This document shows positions 31,274 through 40,624 of a DNA stretch of 50,368 nucleotides, in pieces. The notes under the pieces were generated by a model, which saw only the letters and a list, made by a program, of their open reading frames with translations, was not told where the DNA came from and ran no database searches. The translations under genes and the position numbers were made by a program. The stretch's first letter is position 1, and every line of letters starts with the position of its first letter. The stretch lies in NCBI GenBank assembly GCA_002747515.1, contig PDPP01000016.1, positions 1 through 50,368 of the forward strand, in the 5' to 3' direction. Source of the DNA: Candidatus Moraniibacteriota bacterium (GTDB lineage Bacteria; Patescibacteriota; Minisyncoccia; Moranbacterales; GCA-2747515).

Positions 31274-33616
31274 ATGTTTCTCAAAAGAGTTGAAATAAAA
31301 GGATTTAAATCATTTGCAAACGAAACAAAATTTGACTTTGCAAGACAGTGTGAGACATTTGGCACAAAAGATGATCGTGATTGTGGAATCACTGCAATCG
31401 TGGGTCCAAATGGGTCGGGAAAATCAAACATCTCTGATGCAGTGCGTTGGGTGATGGGTGAGCAATCCATGAAAATGCTTCGTGGTAAAAAGAGTGAGGA
31501 TGTGATTTTTTCTGGTTCTGATAAAAAAGGAAAGCTTTCTATGGCGCAAGTGTCTTTGGTTTTTGATAATACGGATAAGTCTATGCCAGTGGAGTTTGAT
31601 GAGGTGATTATTACGCGAAAGGTTTATCGTAATGGTGAAGGGGAATATCTCATCAATGATGCACGTGTGCGACTTCTTGATGTTGTGGATATCATGGCAC
31701 GAACTGGAATTGGTAAAGAAAGTTATTGTGTAGTCGGGCAGGGTATGACAGATGCAATTCTTAATGCAACACCAATTGAACGACGTGGAATCATCGAAGA
31801 TGCTGCTGGTGTGAAACACTTTCAATTGCGCAAAGCACGTGCAATTAAAAAACTTGATAAAACAAAAGATAATCTTGATCAAGTACAAAATCTTATCGTA
31901 GAAGTGACTCCGCATTTGCGTTCATTGAAGCGACAGGCAAATAAGGCACGACAAAGCAAGGATGTTTATGCGCAATTTAAGGATGCACAAAGAAAGTATT
32001 TTGCATTTGTGTGGAATAAATTATATAAAGAAAAAATAGATCTTGAAGATCAGCGACAGAGTATTGGGATTACGCTTAAAAATGCAGAACGTGAAGTGGA
32101 CAAACTCAATGATCAATTACTCATTGAGTCAAAAAAGGTGGAGGATGTTGAAAAAATTGAAGATTACGAAAAAGAGAAACGTACAGCATATATGCAATTG
32201 CAATCACTTGAGAAAAAAGTTGCTGTTGCTGAGGGACATGTTGAAATTCAAAAAGAACGTCGTGATCACGAGGAAAAAGTAAAAAGTGTACCAATTGATT
32301 TAGATTATGTACAAAAGCAACTTGATGGTATTCGTTTACGGCAAAGTGATCTTGTTGTGCAGTTGGAAAAAGTTGAGAAAATTGCAGAGGTAAAAGAAAT
32401 TGTTAAAGAACTTAAAAAAATTCATAAGGAAATTGCACAGCTTTATGATGATGCAGGAAAGCGTCAAATTGATATTGTGCAAGAAGGATATGAAAAAAAA
32501 GTAAAACAATACAATGATAAAATTTCAGAGTTAGAGGAGAAAATTAAAAAACATCGAAAAGAAGTAGGGGCACTTCGCAAGGAAGTAGAAAAAATCGATA
32601 AAAAAATTTCTGACGCAGTTGCTGCTGATAAAAAAGCACGTACACAGTTTTTTGTATTGGAGAAACAATTGCGTGAAAAACAACAGTTACTTGATGTTGT
32701 GCGAGAGCAATTTAATGAAGTAAAAGTAAGTATTGCGCGTGTGGAAGTGCGTGAAGAGGATATTATTTCTGAAGTGCGTAATGAGCTTGGTATTGAAGTA
32801 CAGGATATTGAAGAAGAAGATGAGAAAGAGTGGACGCGAGAAGAATTGGAGCAGAATATGTATAAACTCAAAAACAAATACGAACAAATTGGCGGAATTG
32901 ATCCAATGGTAATTGATGAGTACGAAGAAATGCAAGAACGATTTGATGTACTTACAGTTGAATCAGAAGATCTCTTAGAAGCAATTACACAACTCAAGGA
33001 AGTGATTAAGGAAATGGATGAAAAGATCAACAAAGCTTTTGTATCTGCATATAAAGAGATTAATACAGAATTTACGAAATATTTTCGCATTCTCTTTAAT
33101 GGTGGAAATGCGAAGCTCTCAAAAGTACATATTGACGTTACGCCAAAAAAGAAAAAAGAAGATGAAATTCAGGGTGATGTGGAGATCGAAGTATTGCATG
33201 ATGGTGATGATGACCGTGAGGATGAACAGGTGATTGCACCACAAAAAATAGAAGTAGGGATTGAGATTATGGCATCACCACCAGGAAAAAAAGTGAAGCA
33301 TCTCTCATTACTTTCAGGCGGGGAACGTTCATTGACATCAATTGCAATGCTTCTTGCTATTATTTCATATAATCCACCACCATTTACAATTCTTGATGAG
33401 GTGGAAGCTGCACTTGATGAGGCAAATTCACGTAGGCTTGCAAAGATTTTTGCAGAGCTTTCTCATCGTACACAATTTATTATTATTACTCATAATCGCG
33501 AGACAATGCGTCATTCAAATACGATGTATGGCATAACGATGAATGAGGATGGTATTTCACAATTACTCAGTGTTAAACTTGATCAAATAAAAGAGGATGG
33601 AGAGATTACAGAATAA
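31274..33616 (+). CDS. SMC-like chromosome segregation ATPase without hinge
   Basis: 780 aa, about two thirds of a normal SMC (~1150-1200). The N-terminal head has Walker A GPNGSGKS (about 44-51) and the following VRWVMGEQSMKMLRG block. The C-terminal head has the signature LSGGERSLTS (about 680) and Walker B FTILDEVEAALDEANS. The middle (about 175-620) is continuous charged coiled coil with no glycine-rich hinge domain that I can see. It may dimerise by another route. No scpA or scpB lies nearby. A TATACT box 7 nt before the ATG suggests a leaderless message. Confidence 0.85.
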   Translation: MFLKRVEIKGFKSFANETKFDFARQCETFGTKDDRDCGITAIVGPNGSGKSNISDAVRWVMGEQSMKMLRGKKSEDVIFSGSDKKGKLSMAQVSLVFDNTDKSMPVEFDEVIITRKVYRNGEGEYLINDARVRLLDVVDIMARTGIGKESYCVVGQGMTDAILNATPIERRGIIEDAAGVKHFQLRKARAIKKLDKTKDNLDQVQNLIVEVTPHLRSLKRQANKARQSKDVYAQFKDAQRKYFAFVWNKLYKEKIDLEDQRQSIGITLKNAEREVDKLNDQLLIESKKVEDVEKIEDYEKEKRTAYMQLQSLEKKVAVAEGHVEIQKERRDHEEKVKSVPIDLDYVQKQLDGIRLRQSDLVVQLEKVEKIAEVKEIVKELKKIHKEIAQLYDDAGKRQIDIVQEGYEKKVKQYNDKISELEEKIKKHRKEVGALRKEVEKIDKKISDAVAADKKARTQFFVLEKQLREKQQLLDVVREQFNEVKVSIARVEVREEDIISEVRNELGIEVQDIEEEDEKEWTREELEQNMYKLKNKYEQIGGIDPMVIDEYEEMQERFDVLTVESEDLLEAITQLKEVIKEMDEKINKAFVSAYKEINTEFTKYFRILFNGGNAKLSKVHIDVTPKKKKEDEIQGDVEIEVLHDGDDDREDEQVIAPQKIEVGIEIMASPPGKKVKHLSLLSGGERSLTSIAMLLAIISYNPPPFTILDEVEAALDEANSRRLAKIFAELSHRTQFIIITHNRETMRHSNTMYGITMNEDGISQLLSVKLDQIKEDGEITE

Positions 33617-33805
33617 TTTTGTAAGTATAAAATATTCCTTTTTTATTATAGTGTGTGTTTATTTCATGACTCTTTGTTATACTAAATTTATGTTCTATAT
33701 AAGATATGAATTTTTGTGATTAGTTGTTATGATAAAAAACACTGTGCGATGGATGAAATAAAAAAAATATACAATATAGGTTATTTATTAATTTAGTACA
33801 ATATA

Positions 33806-34732
33806 ATGATTGACATACGAGAAGAAGTAAAATTAGCATCATTTACAACATTTGATATCGGTGGCAATGCACGGTATTTTGTGGAGATTGGTAATTTAGA
33901 TGAATTGGAAGAGGCAATTGCATTTGCAAAAGAAAAAGAGATACACTATTTTGTGTTAGCAGGGGGTAGCAATGTGCTTTTCTCTGATAGTGGTTTTGAC
34001 GGTTTGGTGATTAAGATTGCTAATGATTCTATGGTGATGCATGGTGGAGAAATTATATGCGGTGCTGGTACGGATTTGATGGGTTTTTTAACGTTTGTTT
34101 CTGATAATGAATTAACAGGTGGAGAGAATCTTGCAGGTATCCCAGGGTCAGTTGGAGGTGCTGTTCGTGGTAATGCGGGTGCATTTGGCACAGAGATGAA
34201 GGATATTGTTAAAGAAGTTCATGTATACAATGCAGAGATTGGAAAAACAACAGTGTTTACAAACGAGCAATGTGAATTTACATATAGAAACAGTTTTTTT
34301 AAAAAAAATCCGCAGTATATTATTATCAGCGTGACATTTCATTTTGAATTAGGGAACAAGGGGGAGATTGATAAGGCGATGTACAATACAATTGCAAAGA
34401 GAAACAGTAAACAGATTCAAAATATAAAAAGTGCAGGATCATGGTTTGTTAATCCAACGGTAGATGATCGTGTACAAAAAATGTTTGAATTGGACACGGG
34501 ACAAAAATCACATGGAGGGCGTGTACCTGCAGGATGGCTCTTGCAGTCGTGTAATGTGTTTCAAAAACGAATTGGGGATATTCAGGCAGGGGTACAGCAT
34601 GCAAATTATTTTATTAACATGGGAAAAGGAACCGCAGAGCAAGCATTGCAATTATCAACGCTTGCTAAAACACGTGTTCGTGATGAATTTGGTGTACAAT
34701 TAAAAGAAGAAGTTGTGCTTGCGGGATTTTGA
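33806..34732 (+). CDS. murB: UDP-N-acetylenolpyruvoylglucosamine reductase
   Basis: 308 aa. The FAD-binding region has TTFDIGGNARYFVEI, LAGGSNVLFSDSGFDGLVIKI and GENLAGIPGSVGGAVRGNAGAFG. The substrate domain has the catalytic Ser in SAGSWFVNP, where the usual FKNP is FVNP. VPAGWLLQSCN and HANYFINMGKGTAEQ complete the C-terminus. It makes UDP-MurNAc for peptidoglycan. It stands alone, away from other mur genes. The gap of 189 bp upstream of it holds no clear promoter that I could fix. Confidence 0.95.
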   Translation: MIDIREEVKLASFTTFDIGGNARYFVEIGNLDELEEAIAFAKEKEIHYFVLAGGSNVLFSDSGFDGLVIKIANDSMVMHGGEIICGAGTDLMGFLTFVSDNELTGGENLAGIPGSVGGAVRGNAGAFGTEMKDIVKEVHVYNAEIGKTTVFTNEQCEFTYRNSFFKKNPQYIIISVTFHFELGNKGEIDKAMYNTIAKRNSKQIQNIKSAGSWFVNPTVDDRVQKMFELDTGQKSHGGRVPAGWLLQSCNVFQKRIGDIQAGVQHANYFINMGKGTAEQALQLSTLAKTRVRDEFGVQLKEEVVLAGF

Positions 34733-34796
34733 AATATAAAAGGGATTTAATACATAATAAGTAAGAAGGAGTATTAATAAATTTAAAGACATTGTT

Positions 34797-35150
34797 ATGA
34801 ATATAGAATATTATCATAAAAATATAGAATCGCTTGGGAGTGCATCACGAGCATATGTTGAAGAAAAGTTGAAATCGCTTGAGAAGTTAACGGAAGTGCG
34901 TGATGTTCATGTGGAGATTTCTCAAAGGAAAGATGGAGATTTTTTTATGAATATTACTGTACGTTCAAATAATGGAAATGAATATCGCGCAGAAGAAAAA
35001 AATCTTACAATAAATGCGTGCATTGATATTATTCAAGATGAGCTACGTAATCAAATCAGGAGGGACACAGAAAAGACACGTGTTCTTCAACGTCGTGGCG
35101 GACGTTCAATAAAGAAAAAGATGACGATTGATGAAAACGCAAGATTTTAA
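34797..35150 (+). CDS. hpf: Ribosome hibernation-promoting factor, short form
   Basis: 117 aa. The single HPF/RaiA fold starts MNIEYYHKNIESLGSASRAYVEEKL and contains DVHVEIS and the helix CIDIIQDELRNQIRRDTEK. It lacks the C-terminal dimerisation domain of long HPF, so it is the short type that binds the small subunit in stationary phase. A Lys/Arg-rich tail follows the domain. It lies 64 bp after murB and may be read from it. Confidence 0.88.
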   Translation: MNIEYYHKNIESLGSASRAYVEEKLKSLEKLTEVRDVHVEISQRKDGDFFMNITVRSNNGNEYRAEEKNLTINACIDIIQDELRNQIRRDTEKTRVLQRRGGRSIKKKMTIDENARF

Positions 35151-35379
35151 TGAAAAAATAGGAAATGTGTAAAAAATAAAGTGAGGTGTTTTTTATATAA
35201 TCCTATGTAAGTACGAATGAAATATTGTATTTCTGTAAGTAATGTTGTCAATTCTTATAGTTTATGCATTATATAATAATCAAAAAAGACATAGAGGATT
35301 AGGTGTGAATGGGATAATGTCCATGCAAAAACAAGAAGAATGTAAAAGTGTTACATTGATGCTGCAATGTCACAATAAT

Positions 35380-35408
35380 TTGACATTGGATATAGAATTC
35401 ATTATAGT
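35380..35408 (+). promoter_or_regulatory. greA promoter
   Basis: TTGACA (35380-35385), 17 bp, TATAGT (35403-35408). It puts the start near 35415 and a leader of about 60 nt. The rest of the 35151-35475 gap shows nothing firm; a TTGTCA/TATAAT pair near 35245-35277 has a 21-bp spacer, which is too long. Confidence 0.75.
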
Positions 35409-35475
35409 GTAACCATACTTGAGAAGACACATGGATAGAAATCGTGTGTTTTTAATTCGCAAAAAGAGAAAAAAT

Positions 35476-35931
35476 ATGTCACGTTTAGTTACAAAAGAAG
35501 GTTTAGAAAAACTGCAGAATGAATTTGAAGATCGAACGACAAAAATTCGTCAAGAAATAGCAAATGCAATAAAGGAAGCAAAAGAGCAAGGAGATTTATC
35601 TGAAAATGCGGAATATTCTGCTGCAAAAGAGCGTCAGTCAGAAAATGAAGCACGCATTTCTCAACTTGAGATAATGATTAAAGAGTCACAGGTTGTAGAG
35701 CGTGATGCAGATGATGCATCAGCACAGATTGGATCAAAGGTTACTGTAGAGGCAAATGGACAGGAATACGTTTTTGAGATTGTTGGGTCAAATGAGGCAA
35801 ATCCATCTGAGCGCAAAATCTCGAATGAATCACCAATTGGCAAAGCACTTATTGGTGCAAGTGAAGGTGATGCAGTTGATGTGGAAACGCCGGGTGGCAC
35901 AGTCCAGTATAAAGTTGTTTCCATTGGGTAA
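35476..35931 (+). CDS. greA: Transcription elongation factor GreA
   Basis: 151 aa from this ATG. The ORF track begins at a TTG at 35419, within a few bases of the predicted transcription start, and adds 19 residues foreign to the family. The N-terminal coiled coil has the acidic tip EQGDLSENAEYSAAKERQ, which enters the polymerase channel to stimulate transcript cleavage. The C-terminal FKBP-like domain has ISNESPIGKALIG. The length is now typical. Confidence 0.93.
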   Translation: MSRLVTKEGLEKLQNEFEDRTTKIRQEIANAIKEAKEQGDLSENAEYSAAKERQSENEARISQLEIMIKESQVVERDADDASAQIGSKVTVEANGQEYVFEIVGSNEANPSERKISNESPIGKALIGASEGDAVDVETPGGTVQYKVVSIG

Positions 35932-35959
35932 ACGTATTTTGTTTGGAAAACTTACGAAC

Positions 35960-35998
35960 ACCTACTTTTGTATAGTAGGTACTTTTTGATTTTTTTGA
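35960..35998 (+). terminator. Terminator after greA
   Basis: ACCTACT (35960-35966) pairs with AGTAGGT (35974-35980), 7-nt loop, then ACTTTTTGATTTTTTT. Confidence 0.75.
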
Positions 35999-36046
35999 TA
36001 TTTCACGGTAAAGTAGAAAAGTTAATAAAGATATTTTAAGGAAATT

Positions 36047-37525
36047 ATGAACGAGAATAAATCAGAAAAATTGACAGAATTTGAGGAGCGTATGGAAAAG
36101 TTGGAGCGATTGAAGGAAAAAAATATTGTTGCTTATCCAGCAGAAGCGGAACAGAAAGATTTTATCGGGGATGTATTAGATCATTTTAATGCTATTGAAA
36201 AAGAAGGTCGTCCAGTGACAATTTGTGGACGATTGCGATCAAAGCGTACACATGGAAATTTATCTTTTGCTGATATTGAGGATGCAAGTGGTCGTATACA
36301 ACTTGCTGTGTCAAAAAAAGAAATTGGTGACACATATAAAACATTTGTAAAATTGATTGATGCAAGTGATTTTATACAAGTAACAGGAACTCTTTTTGTA
36401 ACAAAGGCTGGAGAGCGAACAATCATGGTTTCTGAATGGAAACTTCTCACAAAAGCACTTCGTGGCCTACCTGCAGAACATTTTGGCTTTAAGGATGATG
36501 ATGAACGATTTCGTAAGAGGTATATAGATTTGGTACTCAATCCTGAATTACGAGAAATGTTTCATCGTCGTGCACAGTTTTGGCGCGTGATGCGTGATTT
36601 TATGGAAGAGAAAGGATTTTTTGAAGTAGAAACGCCGTCTGTTGAAGTGACAACTGGTGGTGCAGAAGCACGACCATTTGCGACACATCATAATGATTTT
36701 GATTTGGATGTGTATATGCGTATTTCTATTGGGGAGTTATGGCAAAAACGATTGATGGCAGCTGGATTTGAAAAGACATTTGAAATTGGCCGTGCATTTC
36801 GTAATGAAGGCTCGAGTCCAAATCATTTGCAAGAATTTACTAATATGGAGTTCTATTGGGCATATGCAAATTATCGTGATGGGATGGATTTGGCAAAAGA
36901 ATTATATCGGCATATTGCAAAAGAAGTATATGGAAGAACAAAATTTGTAGCGCATGGTTTGGAATTTGATTTTTCTGATGAATGGAAAGAGATTGATTAT
37001 GTGAGTGAAATTTTAGAACAAACAAATGTGAATGTGCTCACTGCATCAGAAGAGGAAATGAAAATAAAACTTAAAGAATTAGATGTGATGTATGAAGGTG
37101 ATAATCGTGAACGTCTCACTGATTCGTTGTGGAAGTATTGTCGTAAAAATATTTCTGGTCCGGCATTTTTAATAAATCATCCTGTATTTATAGCACCATT
37201 ATCAAAACGTAAAGTGGATAATTCAGAGCAAGTAGAAAAATTTCAAATTATTATTGGTGGTGCTGAAGTGGGAAATGGATACAGCGAGCTCAATGATCCA
37301 ATTGATCAGCGGATACGATTTGAAGAACAAAAAAAATTGATAGAAGCAGGTGATGATGAAGCAATGATGCCAGATTGGGAATTTGTAGAAATGCTTGAAT
37401 ATGGTATGCCGCCAACATGTGGTTTTGGTGTAGGAGAACGATTGTTTGCATTTTTGGAAAATAAAACATTACGTGAAGTAACACTATTTCCTCTTATGAA
37501 ACCAAAAGAAAATGATGAAAAATAG
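36047..37525 (+). CDS. lysS: Lysyl-tRNA synthetase, class II
   Basis: 492 aa. An N-terminal OB-fold anticodon domain (TICGRLRSKRTHGNLSFADI) leads to the class II core: motif 1 near residues 170-200, motif 2 FEIGRAFRNEGSSPNHLQEF, and motif 3 around GFGVGERLFAFLENK. The specificity block GGAEVGNGYSELNDP is present. In motif 3 the usual GLGIDR reads GFGVGERL, a noticeable variation with the Arg kept. AAGGA lies 6 nt before the start. A Nudix gene follows at 18 bp, so co-transcription is likely. Confidence 0.95.
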   Translation: MNENKSEKLTEFEERMEKLERLKEKNIVAYPAEAEQKDFIGDVLDHFNAIEKEGRPVTICGRLRSKRTHGNLSFADIEDASGRIQLAVSKKEIGDTYKTFVKLIDASDFIQVTGTLFVTKAGERTIMVSEWKLLTKALRGLPAEHFGFKDDDERFRKRYIDLVLNPELREMFHRRAQFWRVMRDFMEEKGFFEVETPSVEVTTGGAEARPFATHHNDFDLDVYMRISIGELWQKRLMAAGFEKTFEIGRAFRNEGSSPNHLQEFTNMEFYWAYANYRDGMDLAKELYRHIAKEVYGRTKFVAHGLEFDFSDEWKEIDYVSEILEQTNVNVLTASEEEMKIKLKELDVMYEGDNRERLTDSLWKYCRKNISGPAFLINHPVFIAPLSKRKVDNSEQVEKFQIIIGGAEVGNGYSELNDPIDQRIRFEEQKKLIEAGDDEAMMPDWEFVEMLEYGMPPTCGFGVGERLFAFLENKTLREVTLFPLMKPKENDEK

Positions 37526-37543
37526 ATAGTTAAGTATTTAATT

Positions 37544-38053
37544 ATGAGAAAAGATGTCTATAAAGGAAAGTATATAACATGTTCTATTGAAGATATTGAT
37601 GGACATCTTTATGAGCGTGTCACTTTATGTTCTGGTGTGCGCGTGCTTCCCGTACAAGATGATGGAAAAATATTGTTTATTCAGGAGTATCGTCAGCACG
37701 AGAAAAAATCACGTTTGAAGTTGATTGGTGGGTGGATTGATAAAAATAATATGACAGCGCTTCAGGTTGCACAAGAGGAATTGCGAGAAGAAGTGTCGAT
37801 GAAAGCAAAGACATGGTCATTATTTTATACAAATGATACAAAAAATTGCACAATCGAAGAACATGTGGATTATTTTATTGCACGAGATATTCAAAGAGTG
37901 TCACAACAGAAAAATCCTGATAATGATATTGTTGAGAGTGTAGTTTATTTGGATCAAAGGGATGTGTTGAAAAAATTAGAACAAAAGGAATTATTGTGGG
38001 ATAAAGATATGATGGTTGTTTTGATGTTTTTTAATTTTAAAAAACAAGTATAG
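37544..38053 (+). CDS. Nudix-fold protein with divergent Nudix box
   Basis: 169 aa. The fold is clear: VRVLPVQDDGKILFIQEYR precedes GGWIDKNNMTALQVAQEELREEVSM in outline. In the box, the usual first Glu is lost, REL becomes EEL and the final Gly becomes Ser, though the central EExxEE glutamates remain. It may bind nucleotides with altered or reduced hydrolysis. It lies between lysS and a degenerate nucleotidyltransferase, 18 and 22 bp away, so the three are probably transcribed together. Confidence 0.72.
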   Translation: MRKDVYKGKYITCSIEDIDGHLYERVTLCSGVRVLPVQDDGKILFIQEYRQHEKKSRLKLIGGWIDKNNMTALQVAQEELREEVSMKAKTWSLFYTNDTKNCTIEEHVDYFIARDIQRVSQQKNPDNDIVESVVYLDQRDVLKKLEQKELLWDKDMMVVLMFFNFKKQV

Positions 38054-38075
38054 TAAATAACTAAAATTTTTTATT

Positions 38076-38432
38076 ATGAAAAAAGTGATGATTTTTGGCA
38101 AATTTAATGAGATAGAAAAACGACATCATGATTTATTTCAGGCTGCTTTAGATCATGGTGATAGTGTGATTGTTGTATTATCTCGTGATGATTGTGTTGT
38201 GGATATGAGTGAGGGAAGTTTAACTGAAAATGAATTAAAGCGTTTTACCGCGCTTATGGCTATTGATGTAATTGATGATATTGTTTTAGCACATGGTAAC
38301 CATATTGATATTGTTCGTACACATCGTCCACACACTGTACTTATAGGAGCACATCAAACAGATCTTGCAAATATATTGTATGATGTGACAGATGAATTAC
38401 ATGATTGTAATTGTTTTATTGTGCGCGTGTAA
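38076..38432 (+). CDS. Cytidylyltransferase-like protein with altered HxGH motif
   Basis: 118 aa. The plan is that of small nucleotidyltransferases (glycerol-3-phosphate cytidylyltransferase/FAD synthetase): an opening strand MIFGKFNEI, a helix, then IVVLSRDD and a final VLIGAHQTD strand. The catalytic HxGH is replaced by ExRH (EKRH), with only the second His kept. Activity is therefore doubtful. It sits between the divergent Nudix gene and obgE. Confidence 0.6.
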   Translation: MKKVMIFGKFNEIEKRHHDLFQAALDHGDSVIVVLSRDDCVVDMSEGSLTENELKRFTALMAIDVIDDIVLAHGNHIDIVRTHRPHTVLIGAHQTDLANILYDVTDELHDCNCFIVRV

Positions 38433-38465
38433 AAAAAGTAAAAATAATTTGATAGATGATAAAGT

Positions 38466-39428
38466 ATGATTATTGATGATGTGACAATTGAAGTAAAAGC
38501 AGGACATGGCGGAAGTGGTGTGGTACGGTGGGCACGGGCAAAGTTTGATCAAGGGCCAACTGGTGGTAATGGTGGCAAAGGTGGTGACGTAATTTTGGAA
38601 GGTGTTTCTGATTTGGGGGCACTAAGACCTTTTCGCACAAAGAAAAATGTAAAAGCAGGTGCTGGTAAAGATGGAGAGCAAAATATACGTAGCGGTAAAG
38701 ATGGAGAAGATATTGTGGTGCCAGTGCCAGTTGGTACGGTGGCACATGACATCACACATGATAAAACATACGATATTGTTGATATTGGTCAGAGAGTTGT
38801 TGTTGCGCGTGGTGGCAATGGTGGTTTTGGGAATTATCATTTTCGCTCTAGCAGAAATACATCACCAGAACGTGCAAATGAGGGGAAACCTGGTGACAAA
38901 ATTTCTTTGCGATTAGAATTAAAGATGATTGCGGATGTCGGATTTGTAGGATATCCAAATGTGGGTAAATCAAGTCTTTTAAACGAGTTAACCAGTGCGT
39001 CAAGCAAGGTGGCAAATTATCAATTTACCACATTGGAACCGCATCTTGGTGTGTATTATGATTTGATTCTTGCTGATATCCCAGGACTTATTGGCGGTGC
39101 AGCAGAGGGGAAAGGGCTTGGGCATAAATTTCTCCGACATATTGAACGTACAGAAAATCTCTTTCATTTTGTTGCAGCTGACAGTAAAGACCCTGTTGCA
39201 GATTATCGTGCTGTACGTGCAGAATTGGAAGCATTTAATGCAGATTTGATAAAGAAAAATGAGTGGATTGTTGTGAGTAAGATTGATGAAAAAACAGAAG
39301 AAGAGGTTGCACAGATTGTAAAAGATTTACAAAAAGAAAATTCACAAATAGTGACATTATCAATTTTAGATGAAGCTATGATGGAAGATGTAAAAAACGT
39401 ATTACACACTATTCAAAATACAAAGTAA
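38466..39428 (+). CDS. obgE: Obg-family ribosome-assembly GTPase
   Basis: 320 aa. The N-terminal Obg domain is glycine-rich (GPTGGNGGKGGDVI, ARGGNGGFGN). The G domain has G1 GYPNVGKSS (about 162-170), G3 DIPGLIGGAAEGKGLG and G4 SKID, in place of NKxD. It ends without the C-terminal OCT domain seen in many ~430-aa homologues. Obg binds the 50S particle and links assembly to growth and ppGpp. It starts 33 bp after the cytidylyltransferase-like gene. Confidence 0.94.
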   Translation: MIIDDVTIEVKAGHGGSGVVRWARAKFDQGPTGGNGGKGGDVILEGVSDLGALRPFRTKKNVKAGAGKDGEQNIRSGKDGEDIVVPVPVGTVAHDITHDKTYDIVDIGQRVVVARGGNGGFGNYHFRSSRNTSPERANEGKPGDKISLRLELKMIADVGFVGYPNVGKSSLLNELTSASSKVANYQFTTLEPHLGVYYDLILADIPGLIGGAAEGKGLGHKFLRHIERTENLFHFVAADSKDPVADYRAVRAELEAFNADLIKKNEWIVVSKIDEKTEEEVAQIVKDLQKENSQIVTLSILDEAMMEDVKNVLHTIQNTK

Positions 39429-39457
39429 TGTGCCATTTTTATTAAATCAAAACTATT

Positions 39458-40624
39458 ATGAAAAAAATTATTATTATAAGTATTTTTATTGCAGGTATTA
39501 TTTTTGTGGGTAATTTTATTTTTTTTCATATTTCAATACAAAAGAGCAATAAAAATATTGCAGAAAATTTTGCAGAAGCAAAAAAAATATATGATGCAAT
39601 TCCTGTGTGGCATAAAAAGATTAAAACAGATCAAATACTAAAAATCGGAATCATCACAGACACACATGTGCGACCAAATCGTATTAATAAAAATGATGGA
39701 TTGGAAAAAAAAGAATCACCGCGATATCTGAAAGAAAAATATACTCGACCATTGAGAAATTTTGTTGCACAGATGAATACTTTTCAGCCAGAATATGTGA
39801 TCCATGGTGGTGATATTGTGGAAGGCACAGGGGATCCTGATTGGTTGTGTTTTATGGGTATTGATTTCGTAGATCAAGAATTGCAAAAAATACATGTGCC
39901 AATCTATTATGTTCTTGGTAATCATGAATTGCGGTGTATCACTAAAGCACAATTTCGTGAAAAAATTGGCATAAAAGATCAAAAACAAGTAATCGATACA
40001 GGTGATTATCGTTTTGTAATTATTGATGGAAATTTTCATCCAGAGGGAGATCCTGAGCCAGGGCCAACAGGACATCGATATATACCAGGATTTGTGCAAA
40101 AAGAAGATTTAGAATGGCTCAAGGAACAATTGAGTACAGAAAAACGGACATTTGTATTTATACATCAAGGACCGTTTCTTGACAGCACAGTTGGTGATGA
40201 GGGGAAGAAAAAACAATCAATTGGAAATGCACAAGAATTGCGTGATATTTTAGACGAGTATCGCGTTGATGGTATTTTCAATGGACACATGGAGGCACGT
40301 CGTTATGAAAAAACGCGGTTTACAGAGTATTATTCTTTTACAGGCACAAAAAAAAGTAAAGCATATCCAGAATCATATTATGAACTGACAATTACAGGAG
40401 GTGATCCTGATGTGACGATGTATTATGTGCCACAAGGCACAACTAATATTAAGCGTGTTGATTTTGAAAGCTGTGAAAATGATGTGATATATACAAATGA
40501 TTCAAAAAAGGAAAGTATGAATAGTGTGGGGAAAAATGATTCCAAGGGTTTTAAACAAAATATAATTGTTGAAGTTGTCAAAACTCTGGCAAAAGAAGGT
40601 TCTGGGTTAGCAGAGAAATTCTGA
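39458..40624 (+). CDS. Membrane-anchored calcineurin-like metallophosphoesterase
   Basis: 388 aa. One N-terminal membrane segment (residues 3-25) anchors an exported catalytic domain. The metal ligands are visible in GIITDTHVRP, HGGDIVEGTGD, VLGNHEL, FIHQGPF and FNGHMEA. The order matches the calcineurin-like phosphoesterase family; the substrate is unknown. The reading frame closes at a TGA (40622-40624), but an SdiA-regulated-like segment continues in the +1 frame directly after it, so the gene may be the front half of a longer protein. Confidence 0.85.
   Translation: MKKIIIISIFIAGIIFVGNFIFFHISIQKSNKNIAENFAEAKKIYDAIPVWHKKIKTDQILKIGIITDTHVRPNRINKNDGLEKKESPRYLKEKYTRPLRNFVAQMNTFQPEYVIHGGDIVEGTGDPDWLCFMGIDFVDQELQKIHVPIYYVLGNHELRCITKAQFREKIGIKDQKQVIDTGDYRFVIIDGNFHPEGDPEPGPTGHRYIPGFVQKEDLEWLKEQLSTEKRTFVFIHQGPFLDSTVGDEGKKKQSIGNAQELRDILDEYRVDGIFNGHMEARRYEKTRFTEYYSFTGTKKSKAYPESYYELTITGGDPDVTMYYVPQGTTNIKRVDFESCENDVIYTNDSKKESMNSVGKNDSKGFKQNIIVEVVKTLAKEGSGLAEKF

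Noticed and set aside
33617-33805. TATAAT at 33802-33807 as the murB promoter
   Set aside because: It overlaps the ATG itself, so transcription would start inside the gene; the nearby TACAAT has the same problem.
35419-35475. TTG start for greA
   Set aside because: Adds 19 residues not found in the family and begins within a few bases of the predicted transcription start.
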